In this document: piece after piece, positions 47,853 to 56,376 of the stretch
Layout: each line of letters opens with the position of its first letter
Numbering within the stretch: position 1 is the stretch's first letter
NCBI RefSeq assembly: GCF_023699475.1
Contig: NZ_JALXFV010000008.1
Span: 877,818 to 941,817 of the forward strand
Direction of reading: 5' to 3'
Length of the DNA stretch: 64,000 bases
From: Halomarina rubra
GTDB taxonomy: Archaea > Halobacteriota > Halobacteria > Halobacteriales > Haloarculaceae
Notes under the pieces: model-generated
The model's input: the letters and a program-made list of their open reading frames with translations, nothing else
What the model was told of the DNA's origin: nothing
Database searches by the model: none
Translations under genes and position numbers: made by a program

Positions 47853-48985
47853 CACGCAATCCAGCAGCCAACCGCGAGCAGTTCCGCCCCGAGAACCACC
47901 CGAACGACCACTTCATCCTCACGACCGTCGTGGGGAGCTACCCCAAACCGAAGTGGCTCAACCGCGCCCGCGACCTCCACCACGGCGAGTTGGAGGTCAA
48001 AGCGGCCGACCGCGCCAGCGACGAACCGCGCGGGAGTTTCGACATCGACGTCGACTTCGACGAGGGCAACTGGCAGGAGGCGAAAGACGACGCCTCGCGA
48101 CTCATCACGAACGAACACGAGCGAGCGGGTCTCGACGCCGTCGTCGACGGCGAGATGCGGCGCAACGAGATGGTCGAGTACTTCGCCGAGCGTATCGCGG
48201 GCTACGAGTTCCACGGCCCAGTCAAGGTGTGGGGGCACAACTACTTCGACAAACCAAGCGTCGTCAGCGAGGTCGAGTACGACGAACCGTGGCTGGTCGA
48301 CGAGTTCGAGTTCACGAACGACGTGGCCCAGCGACCGGTCAAGGTACCGATAACCGGGCCGTACACCCTGGCGAACTGGTCGTTCAACGAGCACTACGAC
48401 GACGAAGCCGAACTGGCGTTCGCGCTCGCCGAACTCGTCAACCTGGAAGTGGAGAAACTCGTCGAGGCAGGCGCGCGCTACATCCAGATCGACGAACCCG
48501 CACTCGCGACGACGCCGGACGACCACGCCATCGTCGGGGAGTGTCTGGAGTACATCACCGACGGCATCCCCGAGGACGTCCGTATCGGGTTGCACGTCTG
48601 TTACGGCGACTACTCGCGCATCTACCCCGAGATTCTCGACTTCCCCATCGACGAGTTCGACGTCGAACTCTGCAACGGCGACTACGACCAACTCGACGTG
48701 TTCACCGAACACGAGTTCACCGCGGACCTCGCACTCGGTGTCGTCGACGCTCACACCGCCGAGGTCGAACCCGTCGAGGACATCGTCGAGAACGTCCAAC
48801 GTGGCTTCGAGGTCGTCCCGCCCGAACAGCTCACCGTCTCGCCGGACTGTGGGCTGAAACTGCTGCCCCGCGACATCGCCTACGGCAAGATGGAGAACAT
48901 GGTGACCGCGACGAGACAGCTCGAGGCCGCACTCGACCGCGGCGAGGTCGACCTCTCGGGCGTCGCCGCCCGGGCGGACGACTAG
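47849..48985 (+). CDS. metE: Methionine synthase, cobalamin-independent (MetE C-terminal type)
   Basis: A 378-aa protein equivalent to the catalytic C-terminal half of bacterial MetE, which makes methionine from homocysteine with a zinc ion. It has TTVVGSYPKPKWLNRARDLH, DAVVDGEMRRNEMVEYFAER, ITGPYTLANWSF, the substrate-binding YIQIDEPAL, zinc ligands in LHVCYGDYS and SPDCGLKLLPRD. Archaeal enzymes of this type are short, and the methyl donor may be a corrinoid protein or a pterin other than polyglutamyl folate. It is coupled to the paralogue upstream. Confidence 0.9.
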   Translation: MTRNPAANREQFRPENHPNDHFILTTVVGSYPKPKWLNRARDLHHGELEVKAADRASDEPRGSFDIDVDFDEGNWQEAKDDASRLITNEHERAGLDAVVDGEMRRNEMVEYFAERIAGYEFHGPVKVWGHNYFDKPSVVSEVEYDEPWLVDEFEFTNDVAQRPVKVPITGPYTLANWSFNEHYDDEAELAFALAELVNLEVEKLVEAGARYIQIDEPALATTPDDHAIVGECLEYITDGIPEDVRIGLHVCYGDYSRIYPEILDFPIDEFDVELCNGDYDQLDVFTEHEFTADLALGVVDAHTAEVEPVEDIVENVQRGFEVVPPEQLTVSPDCGLKLLPRDIAYGKMENMVTATRQLEAALDRGEVDLSGVAARADD

Positions 48986-49048
48986 AGCGTCCAGGCGGAG
49001 CTTTTCGTCCTTCGAAAGCCGTCAGATGACCGGCGTGTGCCGCGTCAA

Positions 49049-49057
49049 CCGTTATAT
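49049..49057 (+). promoter_or_regulatory. TATA-like box upstream of the zinc microprotein gene
   Basis: cgttatatg stands out as AT-rich. It lies about 89 nt before ATG 49142, so a leader of about 60 nt would result if it drives that gene. Confidence 0.35.
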
Positions 49058-49141
49058 GTCAAGGTCAAGTAGCGGACAGTCCACCTGGGACGTGTCGCCC
49101 CGAGTCGGTCGAAATCGGCACGCCGGGTCCACGGTGCTCAC

Positions 49142-49309
49142 ATGCAACAACAACGAATCGTCTGCTGTTCGGCGTGCGGCCGGGCGTACACCGCTCGACT
49201 GCGCGACGACGGGACGTTCATCCTCCCCACCACCGACGGGCGGTGTCGGTGCGGGGCCGACCGGTTCAGCGAGTTCGAGAGTCCGACGGCCGGCGAGACG
49301 CCGTCGTAG
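49142..49309 (+). CDS. Zinc-binding microprotein (55 aa)
   Basis: A 55-aa protein: MQQQRIVCCSACGRAYTARL near the N-terminus supplies CCxxC, and GRCRCGADRFSEF near the middle supplies CxC. Together they can hold one zinc. The remainder is short and polar (ESPTAGETPS). It resembles the numerous haloarchaeal microproteins with two cysteine pairs, most of which have no known role. The gene lies between the MetE operon and the ribose-1,5-bisphosphate isomerase gene on the same strand. Confidence 0.6.
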   Translation: MQQQRIVCCSACGRAYTARLRDDGTFILPTTDGRCRCGADRFSEFESPTAGETPS

Positions 49310-49405
49310 CACCGGTACGGCGAGACCCACCAGCGTCCGGCCCGGTGTAGACCCGCGGACGGCGACCCGGAACAACTGTTTATCCCCTGACGTGGTAGCG
49401 GCAGT

Positions 49406-50362
49406 ATGGACCTCCACCCGACCGTCGAAGCGACCGCCGAGGACATCGCGTCGATGGAGATTCGCGGCGCGGCGACCATCGGGGCCGCTGCGGCGGCCGC
49501 GCTTCGCGAGCAGGCCGAGGCCTCCGACGCCGAGACCCCCGAGGCGTTCCGGGCGGAGGTTCGGGTAGCGGCGCGTCGTCTCCACGAGACGCGCCCGACC
49601 GCCGTGAGCCTCCCGAACGCGCTCCGGTACGTCCTCCGACGGATGGACGGCGGCGACGTCCCGCTCCTGCGCGCGAGCGTCGTCGAGGCGGCGACGGACT
49701 TCGAGCGCCGACTGGGACGCGCCCAGGCCCAACTCGGGGCCATCGGCGCGAACCGCCTCCAGGACGGCGACGTGGTGATGACCCACTGCCACTCGACGGA
49801 CGCGCTGGCGTGCGTCGAGGCGGCCGTCGAGCAGGGCAAGGACGTCGAGGCCATCGTCAAGGAGACCCGCCCGCGACTCCAGGGCCACATCACCGCGCGC
49901 CAACTCCGAGAGCTCGGGGTCCCCGTCACGCTCATCGTCGACAACGCCGCGCGCCGGTACCTCGACGACGCCGACCACGTCCTCGTCGGCGCGGACGCCA
50001 TCGCCGCCGACGGCAGCGTCATCAACAAGATCGGGACGTCGGGACTCGCGGTCAACGCCCGCGAGCGCGGGGTCCCCATCATGGTCGCCGCCCAGACCAT
50101 CAAGCTCCACCCGGCGACGATGACCGGCCACACCGTCGAGATAGAGATGCGCGACGAACGCGAGGTCGTCGACGACGAGGAACGGGCGGCCATCGGCGAC
50201 ATCACCGTCGAGAACCCGGCGTTCGACGTGACGCCGCCGCGCTACCTCGACGCCATCGTCACCGAGAGCGGGCAGTTCCCCCCCGAGAGCATCGTGACGC
50301 TGATGCGCGAACTGTTCGGCGACGGCGTCGCAGAGCCGTGGCTCGAACCCGAGAGGCGCTGA
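49406..50362 (+). CDS. Ribose 1,5-bisphosphate isomerase
   Basis: This enzyme converts ribose 1,5-bisphosphate to ribulose 1,5-bisphosphate, the RuBisCO substrate, in archaeal nucleotide degradation. The 318-aa protein is of the eIF2B-like family. Catalytic Cys128 lies in VMTHCHSTDALACVE and Asp197 in VLVGADAIAADGSVINKIG; both sit five residues before their counterparts Cys133 and Asp202 in the Thermococcus enzyme. GAATIGAAAA near the N-terminus is also typical. A TATA-like box (gtttatcc, about 49378-49385) lies 26 nt before ATG 49406. The nearby PfkB kinase and RuBisCO complete the pathway logic. Confidence 0.92.
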   Translation: MDLHPTVEATAEDIASMEIRGAATIGAAAAAALREQAEASDAETPEAFRAEVRVAARRLHETRPTAVSLPNALRYVLRRMDGGDVPLLRASVVEAATDFERRLGRAQAQLGAIGANRLQDGDVVMTHCHSTDALACVEAAVEQGKDVEAIVKETRPRLQGHITARQLRELGVPVTLIVDNAARRYLDDADHVLVGADAIAADGSVINKIGTSGLAVNARERGVPIMVAAQTIKLHPATMTGHTVEIEMRDEREVVDDEERAAIGDITVENPAFDVTPPRYLDAIVTESGQFPPESIVTLMRELFGDGVAEPWLEPERR

Positions 50363-50446
50363 CCGGCGGCCGAGGAGGGTCGACCGAGTAGTCCTCCGAG
50401 GAACGTGACGGCTCGAAGAGCGACGCGAGCGAGTGGTGGGGACCGT

Positions 50447-50827
50447 TCAGTCGAGCGCGGTCGACTCGCCGGGACAGAACCCCGACCCCGACGAGAGGTC
50501 GACCGGGATGCTCGCGAGGACCGAGGTGAGGTACGCCGTCGGTTCGACGAGGTCGTCACCGTCGGGTCGCTCGACGAGGCCCGCGCTCGCGAGCTTCGGG
50601 ACGTGTGCGTGGTGGAGACGGATGGTCGCTTCCCGACGCTGGGTCTCGGTCACGGCGGCCGGGACCGTGTCGTTGCGGCGGGCCGCGAGGTGGTGGCCGA
50701 GCGTCGACACCGTCGTCGCGCCGTTGCGGTCGAGATATCGGAGGACGAACCGCCGGTCGGCGTCGGCGAGCGCGCGAAACGTCTCGTCCATGCACGATTC
50801 GTCCGCGGCGTCGAAGTCCCCACTCAT
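50447..50827 (-). CDS. DUF7344-like winged-helix regulator
   Basis: A 126-aa protein with a compact winged helix: MDETFRALADADRRFVLRYL, then RREATIRLHHAHVPKLASAGLV, followed by a short tail with YLTSVLASIPVDLSS. The LHHxHxPKL helix is shared with 14363-14695. It is convergent with the isomerase gene and divergent from the PfkB kinase, 141 nt from its start, so it is placed to control either. The target and ligand are unknown. Confidence 0.7.
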   Translation of the reverse strand: MSGDFDAADESCMDETFRALADADRRFVLRYLDRNGATTVSTLGHHLAARRNDTVPAAVTETQRREATIRLHHAHVPKLASAGLVERPDGDDLVEPTAYLTSVLASIPVDLSSGSGFCPGESTALD

Positions 50828-50968
50828 AACGTACGGGTGTGTCACGAACCGACACGTAAAACACTTCGGGGGTTTCGGCCGGTTTTCGCGGAGGGCGACC
50901 CGTCGGTTGGCCTCCGGATACGGTTCCTTCCCGCGGGTTTTTTGCCCGCCGCCGGCGTCGGAGGGCCA

Positions 50969-51841
50969 ATGCGCGTCCTCTGTGCCGGGCACGTCAACTG
51001 GGACGTGACGCTCCGGGTCGACGAACTCCCGGAACCCGACGGCGAGGTGTCGGTCGAACAACGGGCGCAGGCCGGCGGCGGGAGCGCGGCGAACGTCTCG
51101 TGTACGCTCGCGGGCCTCGACGTGCCGACGGCGCTGTTCGGCAGCGTCGGCGACGACGAGGAGGGGCTGTTGGCCCGCAACGAACTCGACGCGTTCGGCG
51201 TCGACGTCGACCACCTCGTCACGGTGCCGAACCACGAGACGACCACGAAGTACCTCGTCGTCGACGGCACGGGGGAGGTGATGGTGCTGTCGAACACCGG
51301 CGCGAACGAGGCGTTCACCCCCGACGACCTCGACCCGGCGGTCCTCGCTCGCGTCGACCACCTCCACCTGACGAGCCAGCGACCCGCGACCGCCGCCCAC
51401 CTCGCGGAACTCGCTAGCGAGGCGGGCGCGAGCGTGAGCTTCGACCCCGGTCGACGCATCGCCAGTCGGGACTACGGCCGGACGCTCGGCGACGTGGACG
51501 TCCTCTTTCTCAACGAACGAGAGGCGCGGGTGCTCGCCGAACACGCCACCTTCGACTCGCTGGTCCGGGAGGCGACCGTCGTCGTCAAACACGGCGGGCA
51601 GGGCGCGACCCTCCACACCCGCGACGGGGAGGTCGACCACCCCGGCTACCCCGTCACCGCGCTCGACACGACCGGTGCGGGCGACGCCTTCGCCGCCGGC
51701 TACATCGCCGCGCGAACGGAGGGGTACGACCGGGCGCTCGCCGTTGCGAACGCCTGCGGCGCGCTCGCCGCCCTCCAGGTCGGGGCGCGGACCGCACCGA
51801 CCTGGGACGAGGTCGAGGCGTTCCTCACGGAGCACGCCTGA
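50969..51841 (+). CDS. PfkB family sugar kinase, candidate ribose-1-phosphate or nucleoside kinase
   Basis: A 290-aa ribokinase/PfkB protein: substrate-binding AGGGSAANVSCTLAGLDVPT near the N-terminus and ATP/anion-hole motif LDTTGAGDAFAAGYIAA near the C-terminus, with the catalytic Asp in GAGD. Haloarchaeal ribose-1-phosphate kinases of this family feed ribose 1,5-bisphosphate to the isomerase. The position between the isomerase gene and RuBisCO supports that role. Adenosine, ribose or other sugar substrates cannot be ruled out. A TATA-like box (gttttttgc, 50937-50945) lies about 28 nt before ATG 50969. Confidence 0.82.
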   Translation: MRVLCAGHVNWDVTLRVDELPEPDGEVSVEQRAQAGGGSAANVSCTLAGLDVPTALFGSVGDDEEGLLARNELDAFGVDVDHLVTVPNHETTTKYLVVDGTGEVMVLSNTGANEAFTPDDLDPAVLARVDHLHLTSQRPATAAHLAELASEAGASVSFDPGRRIASRDYGRTLGDVDVLFLNEREARVLAEHATFDSLVREATVVVKHGGQGATLHTRDGEVDHPGYPVTALDTTGAGDAFAAGYIAARTEGYDRALAVANACGALAALQVGARTAPTWDEVEAFLTEHA

Positions 51842-51893
51842 GCCGTGAAAAGCTGGGTTCAGTCGCTCGTCGTTCGTCGCTCTGGCCGACGGT

Positions 51894-53141
51894 CTACCGC
51901 GGGGTCTCGGTGCCCCACTTGTCGATAGCCACCTTCAGTTCGGGGTGGTCCTCGGCGTACTCCTCAAGCGAGGTGCCCTCGACGGTGGCGTCGACGGCCT
52001 GTCGGAACGCCTTCGCACCCGCGTGGGTGCCGTCGGGGTGGCCGTGGACGCCGCCGCCGGCCTGGACGCCGATGTTCGTCCCGACGCGCTTCACGAGTTC
52101 GGGGACGAGACCGGGGTGCAGGCCACCCGAAGCCATCGGGAGGACGTCGTTCGTGCCGTAGAGGTCGCCGTAGAGCCACTCGTTGATGCCGACGGTGTCC
52201 TCGTTGGCGAGTTTGCCGAGGTCTGCGGTCCCCGTGTGCAGTTGGTCCGCACCACAGAGCCGCGATATCTGCGCGATGACGCGCATCGAGACGCCCTGCG
52301 TGGGGACGCGGTCGAACGCGGCGTGCATCGCGCGGTGAGCGTGGATGGCCAGCCCGTGTTTCTCACAGCGTTCGCGGACGGCTTGGACGGCCGCCCACCC
52401 GCACGTGACGACGTCGACCATCACGTACTCACAGCCCTCCTCGGCCACGCGGTCGACGCGTTCGAGCATCGTGTTCGCGTCCGCGGTGACGTTGATGAGG
52501 TAGGACTTCTTCTCGCCGGTCTCGTCTTGGGCGTCGTCGCGTGCGGCCAGCGACTCGGTGAGACGCTCGTCGAAGCGGTTGAACGACTGGTCGGTGAGGT
52601 TCTCGTCGTCTTTCAGGAGGTCGAGGCCGCCGGTCCACGCCTCGTAGCCGACCTGCACGTGCTGGTCGGTGGAGAGGCCGACCTTCGGTTTCGGGACCGT
52701 CGCGGTGATGGGGCGCTCGCCCGCGTCGAAGATGTCGTTGCGAACCGCACTCCCGAACTGCGGCCCCATGAACGACGTGACGAGGCCCTCGGGCCACTCA
52801 CAGTCTTCGAGGCGGATGCGGTCGACCGCCTTCATCCCCATGATGTTGCCCGCGATGCACGAGAGCACCTGGGGCATGTTGCCCGCCTCGAACAGCTCTT
52901 CGGGGTACGCGACCTGCACGGTGTTGCCGTCGATGCCGAACGCCGTCGCCGAGAGGTCGGTGATGGTGCCGTCGACCTGGAGTTCCGCCCAGGTGCCGTT
53001 GGAGGACTCGCTGGCGACGCGGGAAGCGGCCGCGTCCATGTCCATGTCGCTCGCGGGTTGGACGGTGAACGTACAGACGAGGTCCGAGGCAACCGGTTCG
53101 TAGTCGAGGTCGAGGAAGTCCTCGTAGGTTATGCCGGTCAT
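51894..53141 (-). CDS. rbcL: Type III ribulose-1,5-bisphosphate carboxylase
   Basis: Archaeal type III RuBisCO fixes CO2 on ribulose 1,5-bisphosphate to give two 3-phosphoglycerates, mostly in nucleoside salvage rather than autotrophy. The 415-aa protein has all key residues: Lys151 and Lys153 in TVPKPKVGLS, carbamylation site Lys177 in GGLDLLKDDENL, metal ligands Asp178 and Glu180, His267-His269 in IHAHRAMHAAF, loop 6 Lys310 in TADLGKLANE and SGGLHPG plus AGGGVHGHPDG for phosphate binding. A minus-strand TATA-like box (ttttata, 53166-53172) is 28 nt from the start. It is convergent with the PfkB kinase. Confidence 0.95.
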   Translation of the reverse strand: MTGITYEDFLDLDYEPVASDLVCTFTVQPASDMDMDAAASRVASESSNGTWAELQVDGTITDLSATAFGIDGNTVQVAYPEELFEAGNMPQVLSCIAGNIMGMKAVDRIRLEDCEWPEGLVTSFMGPQFGSAVRNDIFDAGERPITATVPKPKVGLSTDQHVQVGYEAWTGGLDLLKDDENLTDQSFNRFDERLTESLAARDDAQDETGEKKSYLINVTADANTMLERVDRVAEEGCEYVMVDVVTCGWAAVQAVRERCEKHGLAIHAHRAMHAAFDRVPTQGVSMRVIAQISRLCGADQLHTGTADLGKLANEDTVGINEWLYGDLYGTNDVLPMASGGLHPGLVPELVKRVGTNIGVQAGGGVHGHPDGTHAGAKAFRQAVDATVEGTSLEEYAEDHPELKVAIDKWGTETPR

Positions 53142-53165
53142 GCCACTGACATTCGGCGGGCGGGG

Positions 53166-53172
53166 TTATAAA
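53166..53172 (-). promoter_or_regulatory. rbcL TATA box
   Basis: ttttata on the minus strand is centred 28 nt from the RuBisCO start codon, a canonical leaderless spacing. Confidence 0.65.
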
Positions 53173-53259
53173 ACGGGGGGCGAGAACGGGGTCGGTTCCA
53201 GAATCTGGGAATCGCGACAATCGGTTTACGTGTGTTCTCCGTAGAACAGGTCGCAACCA

Positions 53260-54294
53260 ATGAACGGTCCAGACCTCCACTCCCGACGCGCGATGCTCGT
53301 GGCCGCGGCGTCGACCGGTACGGCCCTCCTCGCGGGCTGTCTCGGCGACGCCTCGCCAGGCGAATCGGGGAACACGACGGCGACCACGCAGGCCCCCGCG
53401 ACCGACACCCCGGAGGACGTCGACTACGGCGGCTTCCTGAACGACGCGCAGGGCTGGAACGGCCCCGGGTCGACGGTCGACCGCCGCGGGGAGTCGGAAC
53501 TCTCCATCGGCGTGGGTGTCGGCGAGAACGAGTACGCGTTCGACCCTGTCGCGGTTCGCATCGACCCCGGGACCACGGTTCGCTGGGAGTGGGAGTCGCC
53601 CGGTCACAACGTACGTGCGCTCGTCGACGAGAACCTGGAGGGGGCCACTCCCGGAGACCCGCTGTTCGAGAGCTCTATTCGGAGCGACGGAACTTTCGAG
53701 TGGACGGCTCCCGACGTCGACGGCGTCGTCCCCTACGTCTGTGAGCCCCACGAGGGCAGCGGGATGAAAGGTGCACTCGCCATCGGAGACGTCCCGACGA
53801 CGACCGACCCCACGACGGCCACGCCAGCGCCCGAAGACACCCCGGAACCCGTCACCGAGGAACCCCCGGAGACCTCCGACCCGTGGGACGACGACTTCGA
53901 CGGTGCGCTCGCCGACACCGAGAACTACGACGGCACCGTCGCCGACGAGACCGACACCGACTCGGTCACCGTCGAGGTCGGTGCGGGTTGGGGCGACGAG
54001 GACCAGTACGGGTTCACGCCGCCCGCGGTCCGCGTCACGGCGGGGACGACCATCGAGTGGGTGTGGCGCTCGTCGGGCCACAACGTCCACGCGACCGCCG
54101 GTGCGGAGTTCGAGAGCATCATCCAGACCGAGGGCGACACGTTCGAGTGGGTGGTGCCGAGCGACCTCGGGAGCGGGGAGACGACTGGGACGGCGACCGA
54201 GACCGCCACACCGACCGGAACGCCTGACGTCGTCGAGTACCAGTGCGACCCGCACGCGGGGATGGGAATGGTAGGAGTCATCGTCGTGGAGTGA
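53260..54294 (+). CDS. Two-domain halocyanin-like blue copper lipoprotein
   Basis: Halocyanins are small blue copper proteins that carry electrons at the outer membrane face. The N-terminus (HSRRAMLVAAASTGTALLAGC) shows a twin-arginine signal and lipobox with Cys27. Two cupredoxin domains follow, about residues 70-175 and 225-344, joined by a Thr/Pro/Glu linker. Each has complete copper ligands: ESPGHNV with VCEPHEGSGMKG in the first, SSGHNVHA with QCDPHAGMGMVG in the second. The domain duplication (344 aa) is longer than single-domain halocyanins of about 160 aa. The redox partners are unknown. Confidence 0.9.
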   Translation: MNGPDLHSRRAMLVAAASTGTALLAGCLGDASPGESGNTTATTQAPATDTPEDVDYGGFLNDAQGWNGPGSTVDRRGESELSIGVGVGENEYAFDPVAVRIDPGTTVRWEWESPGHNVRALVDENLEGATPGDPLFESSIRSDGTFEWTAPDVDGVVPYVCEPHEGSGMKGALAIGDVPTTTDPTTATPAPEDTPEPVTEEPPETSDPWDDDFDGALADTENYDGTVADETDTDSVTVEVGAGWGDEDQYGFTPPAVRVTAGTTIEWVWRSSGHNVHATAGAEFESIIQTEGDTFEWVVPSDLGSGETTGTATETATPTGTPDVVEYQCDPHAGMGMVGVIVVE

Positions 54295-54380
54295 GAACCA
54301 GTCGAATCGACGGACAGTCCCACGGAAACGAACGACCCCTCCCCACCGAGATGACCGATGACCCACGACGGAGTTGACCG

Positions 54381-54761
54381 ATGGCGGCCCCACCGGACCC
54401 CGAGACGCGCCTGCAGACGGTGCTCGACGTGCTCGACGACCCCGACTGTCGGGCGTTGTTGCGGACCCTCCACGCGACCCCGGAACGGTCCCGTCAGGAA
54501 CTCGCCGAAGCGTGCGCCCTGGCGCGAACGACCGCCTACCGCAAGGTCGACCGTTTGGTCGAGGCCGACCTCGTCCGCCCGACGACCGAACTCCGGGACG
54601 ACGGCCACCACACCACGCGCTACGTCGTCGCCTTCGACGGCGTCACGGTCTCGCTCGACGAGGACAGCGAGTTCAGCGTCGACGTCGCCCGGCCCGAACC
54701 ACCGGACTCGCCCGACGAGCGACTGGCACGGTACTGGCGAGCCATGAGAGAGTCACGATGA
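54381..54761 (+). CDS. Winged-helix transcriptional regulator (126 aa)
   Basis: A 126-aa protein with an ArsR/HTH_20-like winged helix: LQTVLDVLDDPDCRALLRTL, RSRQELAEACALARTTAYRK, VDRLVEADLVRPTTELRDDG, then HTTRYVVAFDGVTVSL as the wing. It overlaps the next membrane-protein gene by 4 nt (ATGA). Halobacteria often pair a HTH protein with a small DUF7521-like membrane protein, which suggests a membrane-linked signal. The ligand and target genes are unknown. Confidence 0.8.
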   Translation: MAAPPDPETRLQTVLDVLDDPDCRALLRTLHATPERSRQELAEACALARTTAYRKVDRLVEADLVRPTTELRDDGHHTTRYVVAFDGVTVSLDEDSEFSVDVARPEPPDSPDERLARYWRAMRESR

Positions 54762-55039
54762 ACGGCGACCTCCCGCTGGTCGCGCTGGTGTTCAAGACGG
54801 CGACGTTGCTGCTCGGGGGCCTCGTCGCCGTCCTCGCCTACCGGGCGTACCGGACCACGCGTGCGGAGGGGTTGTGGCTCCTCGCGGTCGGGTTCGGGAC
54901 GGTGACCATCGGGGCGTTCGCGGCGGGCACGCTCGACCAGTTCGCGAACGTCGACCACGGCCTCGCCATCACCGTCGAGAGCGGCCTGACGGCGCTGGGG
55001 TTCGGCGTCATCGCCTACTCGCTGTACCGGCGGGAGTGA
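54758..55039 (+). CDS. DUF7521-like three-helix membrane protein (93 aa)
   Basis: A 93-aa protein with three hydrophobic helices: PLVALVFKTATLLLGGLVAV, LWLLAVGFGTVTIGAFAAGT, and SGLTALGFGVIAYSLYRRE. The short linker AYRAYRTTRAEG is positively charged and probably cytoplasmic. From memory it matches DUF7521, a Halobacteria family found next to HTH genes. It is translationally coupled to the regulator upstream. No enzymatic motif is seen, so a sensor or anti-regulator role is inferred only from the pairing. Confidence 0.7.
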   Translation: MNGDLPLVALVFKTATLLLGGLVAVLAYRAYRTTRAEGLWLLAVGFGTVTIGAFAAGTLDQFANVDHGLAITVESGLTALGFGVIAYSLYRRE

Positions 55040-55080
55040 ACGCCGCCTCGGTAGCGGTCGGTCTCCCCAGTTCGATCTCC

Positions 55081-55287
55081 TCAGTTCGACAGCATCACGT
55101 CGCTCGCCTTCACGACGGCCGTCGCCTCGTCGCCCTCGGCGAGTCCCAGACGCTCGACCGACCCGCTGGTGATGGTTGCCGCGATTTCGTTCCCCCCGCC
55201 GACGTCGAGGACCACCTCGGCGACCGGTCCCTCGACGGTGATGTTCGTGACGGTCCCCTCGATTCGGTTACGGGCAGAGAGTGCCAT
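55081..55287 (-). CDS. Molbindin-like TOBE-domain protein (68 aa)
   Basis: A single TOBE/Mop domain of 68 aa: SARNRIEGTVTNITVEGPVA, EVVLDVGGGNEIAATITSGS, then GLAEGDEATAVVKASDVML. Stand-alone TOBE domains (molbindins) bind molybdate or tungstate as oligomers and serve as storage or buffering. The oxyanion cannot be told from the sequence. No molybdate transporter gene is adjacent. It is on the minus strand, 68 nt downstream of the methyltransferase gene. Confidence 0.88.
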   Translation of the reverse strand: MALSARNRIEGTVTNITVEGPVAEVVLDVGGGNEIAATITSGSVERLGLAEGDEATAVVKASDVMLSN

Positions 55288-55355
55288 GTCGGACGTGACG
55301 GCACGGTGAGAGAAAGCGTCAGCGGCCGTCGTCGTGACCGTCTCCCGGCGGTGAC

Positions 55356-56213
55356 TCACTCCGGCGCGTGGGCCTTCAACGAGAACAGGAACGGGAGCGA
55401 CGCGCCGGGCAACTCCCAGAACCCGTCGTCTCGCTCTTCCATCCCGGCGACCTGCTCGAAGCAGGCGAACTCGTGTTCGTGGAGGAACTCGACGACGAGA
55501 CCCGCGTCGACGAGCGCCGTCACGATGTCGCCGAGCGGGTGGGGCCACTCGCGGGTCTCGGTGCTCCCGACCGACGCCTCCGCGTCGGCGTAACTGCCGT
55601 CGACGTCGTACGTCTGGGCGTGTTCGCCGAAGTACCGCCAGTCGGAGTGGAGGCGGCCGTCCCGGAGGCCGACGTCCATCAGCACGTGGCTGAACGGGTG
55701 AATCTCGGCGACGTAGAACGTCCCGCCCGGCGCGACGGTGTCGGCGACGACCTCTGCCCACCCCTCGATGTCGGGGAGCCACGTCAGGACACCGTAGGAG
55801 GTGAACACCACGTCGAAGCCGTCGTCGGGGGACGCGTCGGCCGCTTCGAGCGCCTCGACAGCGTCGTAGACGTTCGCCTCGACGAACTGGGAACGGTCTT
55901 CGAGGCCGGTGTCGCTCGCCAACTCCCGGGCGGTCGTGACGGCCTTCGCCGAGAAGTCGAGGCCGACTACGTCCCACCCCTCCCGTGCCCACGACAGCGT
56001 GTCCATCCCGAAGTGACACTGGAGGTGGAGCAGCGACGTCCCGTCGACGTCGCCCAGCTCCTCGCGTTCGAGCCACGTGAGCGAACTGTCGCCGTCGAGA
56101 AAGCCGTCGACGTCGTAGAACTCGGTCGTCGGGTGGAGTTCGGCGAGGTCCTCCCAGTGGGCGCGGTTGAGCGCCATCCCGTCGTCGGCCGCCCCGTCCG
56201 CATCGTCGTCCAT
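55356..56213 (-). CDS. Class I SAM-dependent methyltransferase (285 aa)
   Basis: A 285-aa methyltransferase with motif I variant SLLHLQCHFGMDTLSWAREG, motif II region VVGLDFSAKAVTTARELASD, and motif IV-like FDVVFTSYGVLTWLPDIEGW. The C-terminal half (SYADAEASVGSTETREWPHP, VVEFLHEHEFACF) is typical of the Methyltransf_25-type small-molecule group often seen in Halobacteria. The substrate is unknown. The start ATG 56213 (MDDDADGAAD) was chosen. It is divergent from the S9 peptidase gene. Confidence 0.85.
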   Translation of the reverse strand: MDDDADGAADDGMALNRAHWEDLAELHPTTEFYDVDGFLDGDSSLTWLEREELGDVDGTSLLHLQCHFGMDTLSWAREGWDVVGLDFSAKAVTTARELASDTGLEDRSQFVEANVYDAVEALEAADASPDDGFDVVFTSYGVLTWLPDIEGWAEVVADTVAPGGTFYVAEIHPFSHVLMDVGLRDGRLHSDWRYFGEHAQTYDVDGSYADAEASVGSTETREWPHPLGDIVTALVDAGLVVEFLHEHEFACFEQVAGMEERDDGFWELPGASLPFLFSLKAHAPE

Positions 56214-56376
56214 GTGCGACCTCTCAAGCGCGAAGGCAAATCCTTTCGGTGAGCGTGTGAGCCACACACAGGACACCGAGCGAGAGCTCTGCCGCCCGGT
56301 CGTCCGTTCGTATCAGAACGATTACCGAACGGCAGTTCTGGAAGCACTGATACGACGGGGCACAGACGGACGAACG

